Part shown: positions 7,922-16,448 of the stretch, piece by piece
How the letters are laid out: each line of letters starts with the position of its first letter
Numbering within the stretch: position 1 is the stretch's first letter
Source of the DNA: UBA4416 sp040387555
GTDB lineage: Bacteria; Bacteroidota; Bacteroidia; B-17B0; Aurantibacillaceae
Reading direction: 5' to 3'
Assembly: GCA_040387555.1 (NCBI GenBank)
Contig: JAZKDO010000003.1
Location: 124,001-188,000 of the forward strand
DNA length: 64,000 nucleotides
Position numbers and translations under genes: made by a program
The notes under the pieces: generated by a model
Seen by the model: only the letters and a program-made list of their open reading frames with translations
Databases searched by the model: none
Told to the model about the DNA's origin: nothing

Positions 7922-9940
7922 ATGAACACCTATTTTTTAGTTAAGCCACTTTTTATAATTCATCTATTTGTATTCCTTTTTTTTGGTAAACAAAACCTGA
8001 TTGGTCAGAACCCAATTGTTGATTCTTTGATTAATTATTCAAAAACTGCCCCGGAAGACACTCATAAGTTATCTATTCTTACCCGCATTATAGAAGCTAT
8101 AAATGAAGATGATGTTTGGTCAAAATACAATGATCAATTAGGCCCGCTTGCCAGAAAATTAATGGGTTCGAATGATAAGGAAATCAAACTTAAAGCAAAA
8201 AGACATTATTCAGATTATCTCAACAATAAAGGTTACTTAATGAATAATATTGGTGACATTACCCTGGCGCTTGATTATTTTCATCAAAGTTTAAGAATAC
8301 AGGAAGAAACGGGAGATAAATCCGGACAGGCTTATTCCTTAAATAATATCGGATTCATCTATAACAGTCAAAAACAAATCGGAAGGGCATTAGCCTATTA
8401 TCAAAGAAGTTTAATACTTCAAAAAGAGCTTGGTGATGAACAGGGCCAGGCACAATCTTTTAATAATATTGGAAATATATATGAGAATAAGCGAAATTTA
8501 AAGAAAGCTCTGTTTTATTATTTTAAGGCGCTTGCAATAAGGAGAACTATTAAAGATAAACATGGAATAGGGTATTCTCTTCAAAATATAGGTAATATAT
8601 ATTTTAGTCAGGAAAATTATTTTAGTGCTTTATATTATTTTACAAAAAGCCTTGAGATCAGAAAAGAAATTAAGCATACCCAAGGGATTTCCTACGCCTT
8701 ATGTAATATGAGTAAAATACACCTCGCTCAAAATAATACATCGTTAGCTTTAAAATATGCCAATGATGCATTAGTGATAGCGGAAGAAATGGGTTATCCG
8801 GAAAATGTCAGCTTAGCCGCTACAATTCTGGAAGACGTTTATTTAAAAGAGAATAATTTTGGTAAAGCACATGAAATGCTTAAGCTGGCAGTGAAAATGA
8901 GGGATAGCATTAACAACAATGAAACACAAAAAAGTGCAGAAAGAAAACAGCTACAGTATGAGTTTGAGAAGAAAGAAGTGATTTCGAAAGCCGAACAGGA
9001 AAAAAGAGAACTCACTTATATTGCGAAGGCAAATCAGCAACGAATTATAATGTATTCTGTTATTGCAGGATTAATAATTTGCAGTTTTTTTGGCGTTTTT
9101 ATGTATAAACGTTTTAAAATAACTCAGCGCCAAAATGTTATAATACAATCCCAAAAGAAAACAGTTGAGGATCAAAAACATATACTGGAAGCACATCAAA
9201 AGGAAATTGTAGATTCTATTAATTATGCTCAACGCATTCAGTACGCTTTGCTGGCTCACGAAGATCTTCTCAAAAGAAACCTTGCTTCACATTTTGTTTT
9301 TTTTAAACCAAAGGACATTGTTAGTGGGGATTTTTATTGGGCAACAGAACATAATAATAGTTTCTATTTAGCTGTGTGTGATAGTACCGGCCATGGAGTG
9401 CCCGGCGCTTTTATGAGTTTGTTAAGTATTGGTTTTTTAAGCGAGGCTATTAAGGAAAAAAATATTGAGCATCCAAACCAGGTATTTGATTATGTTCGGA
9501 AACGGCTAATTGAAAGTATAACTAATGAAAATCAAAAAGACGGATTTGACGGTATACTTTTGCGCGTTGATAAAGCATCCAATAATGTAACTTATGCCGC
9601 ATCAAATAATCACCCGGTAGTAATATCAGAAGGGAATTTGGTTCATTTGAGTTGTGATAAGATGCCGGTTGGCAAAGGAGAACGAACGGATGGTTTTACA
9701 TTAAATAAAATGGACCTTAATAAAGGGGATACCGTTTATTTATATACAGATGGTTACGCTGATCAATTTGGAGGACCGAAAGGTAAAAAATTCAAGTATA
9801 AGCCTTTAAACGAATTATTAGTTACGTTACATAATAGTCCTTTACAGAAACAACAAGAGAAATTACAAGAAACTTTTGAAGAATGGAAGGGACAACTAGA
9901 ACAAGTGGATGATGTTTTAATAATTGGGATACAACTATAA
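7922..9940 (+). CDS. TPR sensor / SpoIIE-type PP2C phosphatase (copy 1)
   Basis: The ATG at 7922 gives a 672-residue protein with a clean signal peptide ending near LIGQN; an in-frame ATG at 7889 would add 11 residues before it. About six TPR units at 40-residue spacing occupy residues ~70-330, with helices such as SLNNIGFIYNSQ. A membrane helix lies at ~373-392, then a coiled coil with DSINYAQRIQ, then a SpoIIE/PP2C domain (~453-672) with SGDFYW, CDSTGHGVPGAFMS, TDGYAD and QVDD. The predicted topology is periplasmic TPRs and a cytoplasmic phosphatase. The next gene starts 8 bases after the stop and is a close paralogue, pointing to tandem duplication. Ligand and substrate are unknown. Confidence 0.85.
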   Translation: MNTYFLVKPLFIIHLFVFLFFGKQNLIGQNPIVDSLINYSKTAPEDTHKLSILTRIIEAINEDDVWSKYNDQLGPLARKLMGSNDKEIKLKAKRHYSDYLNNKGYLMNNIGDITLALDYFHQSLRIQEETGDKSGQAYSLNNIGFIYNSQKQIGRALAYYQRSLILQKELGDEQGQAQSFNNIGNIYENKRNLKKALFYYFKALAIRRTIKDKHGIGYSLQNIGNIYFSQENYFSALYYFTKSLEIRKEIKHTQGISYALCNMSKIHLAQNNTSLALKYANDALVIAEEMGYPENVSLAATILEDVYLKENNFGKAHEMLKLAVKMRDSINNNETQKSAERKQLQYEFEKKEVISKAEQEKRELTYIAKANQQRIIMYSVIAGLIICSFFGVFMYKRFKITQRQNVIIQSQKKTVEDQKHILEAHQKEIVDSINYAQRIQYALLAHEDLLKRNLASHFVFFKPKDIVSGDFYWATEHNNSFYLAVCDSTGHGVPGAFMSLLSIGFLSEAIKEKNIEHPNQVFDYVRKRLIESITNENQKDGFDGILLRVDKASNNVTYAASNNHPVVISEGNLVHLSCDKMPVGKGERTDGFTLNKMDLNKGDTVYLYTDGYADQFGGPKGKKFKYKPLNELLVTLHNSPLQKQQEKLQETFEEWKGQLEQVDDVLIIGIQL

Positions 9941-9948
9941 GGATTAAA

Positions 9949-12150
9949 TTGAAATCATCAATCAAACATATTTTATTTTTAATTTGGTTTTTTATAAGCA
10001 ATAGTGGTTTTTCGCAGTCTGATTTTTACATTGATTCTTTAATTATTTCGGCACATAATGCAAAAGATGACACCAATAAACTTTTAATATTAAGCTTAAT
10101 AGCTGAAAATGCTCAGGATAATATTTGGCCTATTTATAATAATGAAATGGGAAAATTAGCGGCAAAACTTCAAAGGTCATCAGATTCAAACATTAGACTT
10201 TGCGCAAAAAAACATTTAGCAGCCGCACTTAATAATAAAGGATTTTTTTTTACAGAAAGGGGAATAACTTACAAAGCCATATTATATTTCAATAAAGCCT
10301 TAATTATTCAACGTGAAATTAATGATAAGGAGGGCGAAGCTTATTCATTAAGCAACTTAGGAACTATTTACGATAGCAAAGGACAGATAGACAAAGCACT
10401 TGAATATTATTTCGCAGCGATAAAAATCAGAGAACAGCTTGGAAGCAAAGTAAGTTTAGCCCAGTCTTATAATAACATCGCTATTTTATATAACAACCAG
10501 GATGATTTAGTAAATGCAATGAAATATCATTTTCAGAGCCTCAGAATCAGGCAGGAAATTGGTGAGCCAACAGGATTAGGGTTAGCATATAATAACATAG
10601 GAACCACTTATACTCACTGGGTTGAAACAAAGTTTAAAGGGAAATTAATAGTACCTGATACCTTGATGAATAAATCACTTGAGTTTTTTGAAAAAGGATA
10701 TGAGTCTTATAAATCCGTCAATGATAAACATGGTATGGCTCTTTCTTTATATAATCTGGCGGACTATTTTGTTCTTCATGTTGATTGTTATTTGAAGAAA
10801 AACACCAAGCAATATGATTCAATAATTATTAAATCTGAAAGTTTATTTTTGCAGGCGCTTGATTTATTTAATCAATTAAATGAGAAAGAATGGATTGTAA
10901 ATTCTTTTAATGGTTTAGCTAATGTTTATTGGCGCCAGGAGAAAAGTAAACTAGCAAAAAACTTTGGAGAGAGAGCATTAACCTTATCTAAGGAATTGGG
11001 TTTTCCTTCTACCATTCAAAACTCTGCTGATATTTTAAGGAAAATTTACCGTGACAATCATGAGTTTGAAAAGGCACTTCAGATGTCTGATTTGTATCAT
11101 GCTATGCACGATAGTATTATCAATGAAAATACCCAAAAAGATGCTCTATCTAAATACTTTTTATATCAAAGTGATAAACAGGAAGTGCTTGCAAAAGCAA
11201 GGCAGGAAAAAATGGAATTAACTTTTTCAGCTAAAACTAAACAACAATCCATTATACTTTATTTTGTTGTTTCGGGTTTGATTATTTTTGCATTGTTTGG
11301 ATTGTTTATGTACAAAAGGTTTAAAATCACCAAACGTCAAAACATTATTATCCAATCCCAGAAAAAAATTGTCGAAGACCAAAAACACATATTGGAATCA
11401 CATCAAAAGGAAATTGTTGATTCTATTAATTATGCACAGCGAATTCAATATGCCCTATTGGCAAATGAAGATCTTCTTATAAAAAATCTTAGCTCACATT
11501 TTGTTTTTTTTAAACCAAAAGATATTGTTAGTGGTGATTTTTATTGGGCCACAGAACATAATGATAATTTTTATTTGGCCGTTTGTGATAGCACCGGTCA
11601 TGGAGTTCCAGGAGCGTTTATGAGTTTATTAAGTATCGGATTTTTAAGTGAGGCCATTAAAGAAAAAAATATTGAACAGCCAAACAAAGTGTTCGATTAT
11701 GTTCGGAAAAGATTGATTGAAAGTATAACAAATGAAAATCAAAAAGACGGATTTGATGGTATACTTTTTCGAATTAATAAGGCATTAAATGAAGTAACCT
11801 ATGCCGCTTCAAATAATCGCCCCGTAGTAATATCAGATAAAAACTTAAACTATCTTTTTTGCGATAAAATGCCAGTTGGAAAAGGAGAGAGAACAGACGG
11901 ATTTGCCTTAAATAAGATAGAGCTTAACAAAGGCGATTCAATTTATTTATATACAGACGGGTATGCTGACCAGTTTGGTGGGCCCAAAGGTAAAAAATAC
12001 AAGTATAAACCTTTGAATGATTTGTTATGTTTAAACTCAGATAAGGAAATGTCTTATCAGAAATCACAACTGGATCAAAATTTTGTAAATTGGCAGGGTG
12101 ATCTGGAACAGGTTGATGATGTTTTAATTATCGGATTAAAAATCGAATGA
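9949..12150 (+). CDS. TPR sensor / SpoIIE-type PP2C phosphatase (copy 2)
   Basis: This 733-residue paralogue of the preceding gene starts at a TTG at 9949, which gives a full signal peptide (ISNSGFSQS). It has TPRs (~70-400, one interrupted by a ~30-residue insert around residues 220-250), a membrane helix at ~434-453 and the same coiled coil and SpoIIE domain (~510-733), including all four acidic motifs. From the membrane helix to the C-terminus it is nearly collinear with copy 1 (for example IIQSQKKxVEDQKHILExHQKEIVDSINYAQRIQ with single changes), whereas the TPR part has diverged. Its stop overlaps the start of the next gene by four bases (ATGA), so the three genes 7922-13514 form an operon. 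Confidence 0.85.
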   Translation: MKSSIKHILFLIWFFISNSGFSQSDFYIDSLIISAHNAKDDTNKLLILSLIAENAQDNIWPIYNNEMGKLAAKLQRSSDSNIRLCAKKHLAAALNNKGFFFTERGITYKAILYFNKALIIQREINDKEGEAYSLSNLGTIYDSKGQIDKALEYYFAAIKIREQLGSKVSLAQSYNNIAILYNNQDDLVNAMKYHFQSLRIRQEIGEPTGLGLAYNNIGTTYTHWVETKFKGKLIVPDTLMNKSLEFFEKGYESYKSVNDKHGMALSLYNLADYFVLHVDCYLKKNTKQYDSIIIKSESLFLQALDLFNQLNEKEWIVNSFNGLANVYWRQEKSKLAKNFGERALTLSKELGFPSTIQNSADILRKIYRDNHEFEKALQMSDLYHAMHDSIINENTQKDALSKYFLYQSDKQEVLAKARQEKMELTFSAKTKQQSIILYFVVSGLIIFALFGLFMYKRFKITKRQNIIIQSQKKIVEDQKHILESHQKEIVDSINYAQRIQYALLANEDLLIKNLSSHFVFFKPKDIVSGDFYWATEHNDNFYLAVCDSTGHGVPGAFMSLLSIGFLSEAIKEKNIEQPNKVFDYVRKRLIESITNENQKDGFDGILFRINKALNEVTYAASNNRPVVISDKNLNYLFCDKMPVGKGERTDGFALNKIELNKGDSIYLYTDGYADQFGGPKGKKYKYKPLNDLLCLNSDKEMSYQKSQLDQNFVNWQGDLEQVDDVLIIGLKIE

Positions 12151-13514
12151 TCGAGAGGATATTAAATATTGGGGTTTTAAAAAACCAGGATGATAATCTT
12201 AACAGAAAGGTGCGAATCAGTAATATGATTTCTCTTTTCACTATTATCACTATGGTGGGATACATACCAGTAGCAGTTCTCTATCAAATATTAGGCATTG
12301 TCATTTTAAATTCATTGTTTTTTCTTTCCTCTTTGATAAGCTTGTGCCTGAATTATCGCAGACAATACGACGCTGCTTTTTTAGTTTCAAGCACTTATGG
12401 TTTGTTTTATTTTACTTTCGGATCAGTTTTTTATGGTTTACAATCAAACCTGCATTTTTTTATTATCATCATGTGCCTTATTGCCGTTGCTTTATTTAAA
12501 AGCAATTTAGTGCTGCGATTTTTCATAGCAACAGCGGTTGTGTGTTTTTTTTCTCTGGTAATTTTTATGGGAGATAAACCTGGACTTATACCTTTTACTG
12601 AGGAAATGAAAGAAACGCAAAAAATCATTAGTATTATCAATCTGTTTGTGTTGTTCTTAATCACAGTTTTATTCTTTGTATTTTTTAGAAGAGAAAATAT
12701 TTTGTTTCAAAAAGCTATTATGGAACAAAAAGAAGTAATTGAAGAAAAACAGAAAGAAATTCTTGATAGTATTAATTATGCTAAAAGAATTCAATTTGCT
12801 TTGCTGGCCAGTGAAAATTTATTAAACCAATATTTGCCTGAGCATTTTGTTCTATTTAAACCTAAGGACGTGGTTAGCGGAGATTTTTACTGGGCCACAC
12901 CAACGGATGACGGATGTTTTATATACGTAACCGCGGATTGTACCGGGCATGGTGTGCCTGGGGCATTTATGAGTTTATTGAACATTAGTAAGCTGAGTCA
13001 GAGCATCAACGAAAACAAAATAACCAGACCAGATTGGATTTTAAATTATATCAGAGCAGAAATTATAAGAGCATTAAATTCCGATAGCACTTCTAAAAAA
13101 GAAAGTAAAGATGGGATGGATGCTGTGGTGTGTAAGTTGAATATAAAAGGTATGAAGTTGGAATATGCTGCGGCAAATAATTCATTTTACATCATAAGAA
13201 ACCACGAAGTATTAATTTGTAAAGCAGATAAAATGCCCGTTGGGATAGGGCACGATGATAGTTTATCTTTTACTTACAATCAATTAGGTATTTTGAAGGG
13301 AGATTTGATATATACATTTACAGACGGTTTTGCAGATCAGTTTGGAGGCCCTAAAGGAAAAAAGTTCAAATATAAACAGTTAAAGGAGCTATTACTATCC
13401 ATCCATCAATTGCCTATGCATGAGCAATACAGGATCTTAGAGGAAAAATTCATTTCCTGGAAAGGCAATCTTGATCAGGTAGACGATTTATTGTTAATGG
13501 CCGTGAAAGTTTAA
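12147..13514 (+). CDS. Membrane-sensor SpoIIE-type PP2C phosphatase
   Basis: The 455-residue protein starts with about six hydrophobic segments within residues ~30-180, with short loops and no large outer domain. A charged helix with DSINYAKRIQ follows, then the SpoIIE/PP2C domain (~225-455) with SGDFYW, ADCTGHGVPGAFMS, TDGFAD and QVDD. It shares an ATGA overlap with the upstream TPR phosphatase and is last in the operon. The sensor belongs to no family I can name; a membrane-embedded or intramembrane signal is possible. Its catalytic domain is more diverged from the two TPR copies than they are from each other. Confidence 0.8.
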   Translation: MIERILNIGVLKNQDDNLNRKVRISNMISLFTIITMVGYIPVAVLYQILGIVILNSLFFLSSLISLCLNYRRQYDAAFLVSSTYGLFYFTFGSVFYGLQSNLHFFIIIMCLIAVALFKSNLVLRFFIATAVVCFFSLVIFMGDKPGLIPFTEEMKETQKIISIINLFVLFLITVLFFVFFRRENILFQKAIMEQKEVIEEKQKEILDSINYAKRIQFALLASENLLNQYLPEHFVLFKPKDVVSGDFYWATPTDDGCFIYVTADCTGHGVPGAFMSLLNISKLSQSINENKITRPDWILNYIRAEIIRALNSDSTSKKESKDGMDAVVCKLNIKGMKLEYAAANNSFYIIRNHEVLICKADKMPVGIGHDDSLSFTYNQLGILKGDLIYTFTDGFADQFGGPKGKKFKYKQLKELLLSIHQLPMHEQYRILEEKFISWKGNLDQVDDLLLMAVKV

Positions 13515-13574
13515 AAAACCTGTTTTAACCTGTTTTTTGGTTTGAAAAAACAGATAAAAATTGCCATAAAAGCC

Positions 13575-13582
13575 TATCTTTG
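13575..13582 (+). promoter_or_regulatory. -7 promoter box of cdaA
   Basis: TATCTTTG is a perfect match to the Bacteroidota TAnnTTTG box. It ends only 5 bases before the GTG start of cdaA, which would place transcription start at or next to the start codon. The -33 element is not clear. Confidence 0.5.
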
Positions 13583-13587
13583 GGGCC

Positions 13588-14388
13588 GTGATCACATCGC
13601 TCTACATATTCCTTACTTTTGGCCTGGCTGATGCTATAGATATCTTATTGGTGGCAATTATGCTTTACCAGTTATATAAAATGGTAAGGGGTACAGCCGC
13701 CGTTAACGTATTAATTGGGCTAGCTTTAATCTATGTGATATGGATCATTGTAAGGGCCTTTGAATTGACATTATTAGGTTCGATTTTAGGTAAGTTTATT
13801 AATGTAGGTTTTATTGCGATATTGGTTGTGTTTCAACAGGAAATACGAAAATTTCTTTTATATATCGGATCCAACGAATTTGTTAAGAATAGAAACTGGA
13901 AAACCATTTTATCGTTTTCAAATCATGAGGTGGTTTCATCTCGTTATACGTTAGATGATGAAGCATTGATCAGTGCGTGTTATAGTATGAGTGAGAGCAA
14001 AACAGGAGCCTTGATTATTGTTTCAAGAAAGTCTGATCTGAAATTTTATGTCAATACAGGAGAAATTGTAGATTCCGTTTTAACGGATAAAATGCTGGAA
14101 AATATTTTTTATAAAAATAGTCCTCTACATGATGGTGCTGTCATTATAAAAGACAACAGAATCATTGCAGCACGTTGTGTATTGCCGGTAACTGAGAAAG
14201 AAAATTTTCCTTCTCATTTTGGAATGCGGCATAGGGCGGCAGTGGGCTTAACAGAAACAACCGATGCAATGGCTATTACTGTATCCGAACAAACCGGAAA
14301 CGTATCCTTAACCATAAACGGCGAAATCAATTCCAATATCAGCAAGGATAAGTTAAGATACCTTATAGAAAAAAATCTAAAAAACTAA
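13588..14388 (+). CDS. cdaA: Membrane diadenylate cyclase CdaA
   Basis: CdaA condenses two ATP into c-di-AMP, a second messenger for osmotic and cell-wall control. The 266 residues fit the family: three membrane helices in residues ~5-85, then a DAC (DisA_N) domain at ~100-250. The two signature motifs are present, DGA at 182-184 and RHR at 214-216. The start is GTG at 13588, preceded at 5 bases by a perfect TATCTTTG promoter box. The next start codon in frame lies well inside the first helix, so GTG is favoured. In Firmicutes cdaA sits with cdaR and glmM; here neither is adjacent, as is usual in Bacteroidota. Confidence 0.92.
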   Translation: MITSLYIFLTFGLADAIDILLVAIMLYQLYKMVRGTAAVNVLIGLALIYVIWIIVRAFELTLLGSILGKFINVGFIAILVVFQQEIRKFLLYIGSNEFVKNRNWKTILSFSNHEVVSSRYTLDDEALISACYSMSESKTGALIIVSRKSDLKFYVNTGEIVDSVLTDKMLENIFYKNSPLHDGAVIIKDNRIIAARCVLPVTEKENFPSHFGMRHRAAVGLTETTDAMAITVSEQTGNVSLTINGEINSNISKDKLRYLIEKNLKN

Positions 14389-14469
14389 TTGTCTAAAATA
14401 AAAAATAAATCACACCCCGCTCTTTGCATTCGATCTCCATGGTGTTTGCGGTAAAATAAAAAACAATAA

Positions 14470-16392
14470 ATGAACCTTCTTTCAGTAAATCAATTAAGTA
14501 AAAGTTTCGGCGATAAAGTCCTTTTCAAAAATATAAATTTTGGAATCAATTATGGTGATAAGGTTGCTCTTATTGCAAAAAATGGTTCCGGTAAATCCAC
14601 CTTATTTAAAATTCTTCAGGGTATTGAAATCCCGGATAGTGGCGATGTTGCTTTTAGAAAAGAGTTGCGTATTTCTTTTTTAAGTCAGGAACCTGTGCTG
14701 GATGACAATCATACTATTGAGCAAGCTATTTATGCCGGAGATAGTGAAATGGTAAAAACAGCAATTGATTATAATCATTTAGTAGAAAGTCATTATGCAA
14801 ACCCAACAGATAAGACAGAAAAACAACTGGATATTCTGACTAACAGAATGAATGATTTGGAAGCATGGAACGTGGAAACGCAAATCATGTTAGTTTGCGC
14901 TAATCTGGGATTAGATGATCAGCAACAAAAAGTAAGTACGTTAAGTGGTGGACAAAAAAAACGCCTTGCATTAGCACAGGTTATTTTAAATGAACCGGAT
15001 TTGTTGATCATGGATGAGCCGACGAATCACCTGGATGTTACAGTGATTGAATGGTTAGAAGATTATTTAAGAAGTTATAAAAAAAGTATTTTACTAGTAA
15101 CACACGATCGTTATTTTTTAGATGAAGTTTGTGATCGCATCATTGAAATTGATAACCACTCCCTTTATGAATACAAAGGCAAGTTTGCTTATTATATGGA
15201 GAAGAAAGCTGAGCGTGAAATGATGCAGGCTTCTGAATTAGAGAAAGCAAAGAATTTATATCGCCGGGAATTAGAATGGGTACGTAAGCAACCACGTGCA
15301 AGAACAACTAAGTCAAAATCAAGGGTTGATGCTTTTTATGATGTGGAAGCGAAGGCCAGAAAGAAAAGTGTCGATAAAAAAATTGAACTCAGTGTAAAAG
15401 TCGAACGCATCGGAAGTAAAATTCTTGAGGTTCGGAATTTGAAAAAAGCTTTCGGTGAAAAGAAAATTCTTGAACCATTTACCTATACCTTTATAAAAGG
15501 CGAAAAGATCGGGATCGTTGGTCCTAATGGAATAGGCAAGAGCACATTCATTAATATGTTGCAGGGAATTGAACCGCCTGATAGTGGTACTGTGGCAGTT
15601 GGTGATACGATTGTATTTGGTTATTATTCCCAGAAAGGAATTCAGGTAGCGGATGATAAGCGCGTGATTGAAGTAGTAAAAGATATTGCTGAATTTATTC
15701 CTTTGGCAAATGGAACCTCCTTGAGTGCATCAGGCTTATTAACGCGTTTCAACTTTGCTCCCGAAGTGCAGTACGGACATGTAAGCAAATTAAGTGGTGG
15801 TGAAAAACGCCGTTTATATTTACTGACAGTTTTAGTGAAGAACCCTAATTTCTTAATTCTTGATGAGCCAACTAATGATTTGGATATTATTACACTTCAA
15901 ACATTAGAGGCTTTCTTGTTGGATTTTCAGGGATGTGTTTTAATTGTTTCTCACGACCGTTATTTTCTTGACAGATTAGTAGATCACGTTTTTGCTTTCG
16001 AGGGAAATGGCATAGTTAAAGATTTTCCAGGAAACTATAGTGAATACCGTCAATGGAAATATGATTCTGAAGCGGAAGAAGAGGAACTTGCCAGAGAACA
16101 AAAATCTGAAGTTAAGGAACAAAAAGCTATTTCAACTTCTGAATCAAAGAATTCGGAGTTCGTTAAGCCAGCTGTAGAAGTTAAAAAAAAGTTATCTTTT
16201 AAAGAACAAAAAGAATTAGAAACCCTTGATGCTGAATTACCAAAATTGGAATTAAGGAAAACAGAAATTGAAACCCTGTTGGCTAGTGGTATAAGTGATG
16301 CTAATGAGATTGAAAAGCTCTCGAATGAATTTACTGCTGTATCTAATTTAATAGAGGAAAAAACCATGCGTTGGATGGAATTGCAAGATTAA
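14470..16392 (+). CDS. ABC-F family ATPase (Uup/EttA-like)
   Basis: This is a soluble twin-ATPase ABC-F protein of 640 residues that probably acts on ribosomes or, if Uup-like, on branched DNA/ribosome quality control. Walker A motifs are AKNGSGKST (36-44) and GPNGIGKST (~350). Signature motifs are LSGGQKKR and LSGGEKRR, and the Walker B motifs are MDEPTNHLD and LDEPTNDLD. The linker between the domains (~245-310) is the charged ABC-F interdomain helix pair. A C-terminal coiled coil after residue ~555 is typical of Uup. No membrane segments are present. The exact ABC-F subfamily is not certain. Confidence 0.85.
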   Translation: MNLLSVNQLSKSFGDKVLFKNINFGINYGDKVALIAKNGSGKSTLFKILQGIEIPDSGDVAFRKELRISFLSQEPVLDDNHTIEQAIYAGDSEMVKTAIDYNHLVESHYANPTDKTEKQLDILTNRMNDLEAWNVETQIMLVCANLGLDDQQQKVSTLSGGQKKRLALAQVILNEPDLLIMDEPTNHLDVTVIEWLEDYLRSYKKSILLVTHDRYFLDEVCDRIIEIDNHSLYEYKGKFAYYMEKKAEREMMQASELEKAKNLYRRELEWVRKQPRARTTKSKSRVDAFYDVEAKARKKSVDKKIELSVKVERIGSKILEVRNLKKAFGEKKILEPFTYTFIKGEKIGIVGPNGIGKSTFINMLQGIEPPDSGTVAVGDTIVFGYYSQKGIQVADDKRVIEVVKDIAEFIPLANGTSLSASGLLTRFNFAPEVQYGHVSKLSGGEKRRLYLLTVLVKNPNFLILDEPTNDLDIITLQTLEAFLLDFQGCVLIVSHDRYFLDRLVDHVFAFEGNGIVKDFPGNYSEYRQWKYDSEAEEEELAREQKSEVKEQKAISTSESKNSEFVKPAVEVKKKLSFKEQKELETLDAELPKLELRKTEIETLLASGISDANEIEKLSNEFTAVSNLIEEKTMRWMELQD

Positions 16393-16411
16393 TACGCATT
16401 CCCTGATTTCT

Positions 16412-16448
16412 AAAAAAGTGTATCTTTATAATAAGAAACACTTTTTTT
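16412..16448 (+). terminator. Hairpin with T tract directly before a start codon
   Basis: AAAAAAGTGT pairs with ACACTTTTTT across a 16-base loop, ending in seven T immediately before the ATG at 16449. It can act as terminator of the ABC-F gene. The loop holds TATCTTTA, one base off the TAnnTTTG promoter box, so the promoter of the next gene may be in the loop. Confidence 0.6.

Noticed and set aside
13516..13553. Terminator between the phosphatase operon and cdaA
   Set aside because: A hairpin CTGTTTTTT/AAAAAACAG exists, but no T run follows it and the surrounding repeat AACCTGTTTT makes it doubtful.
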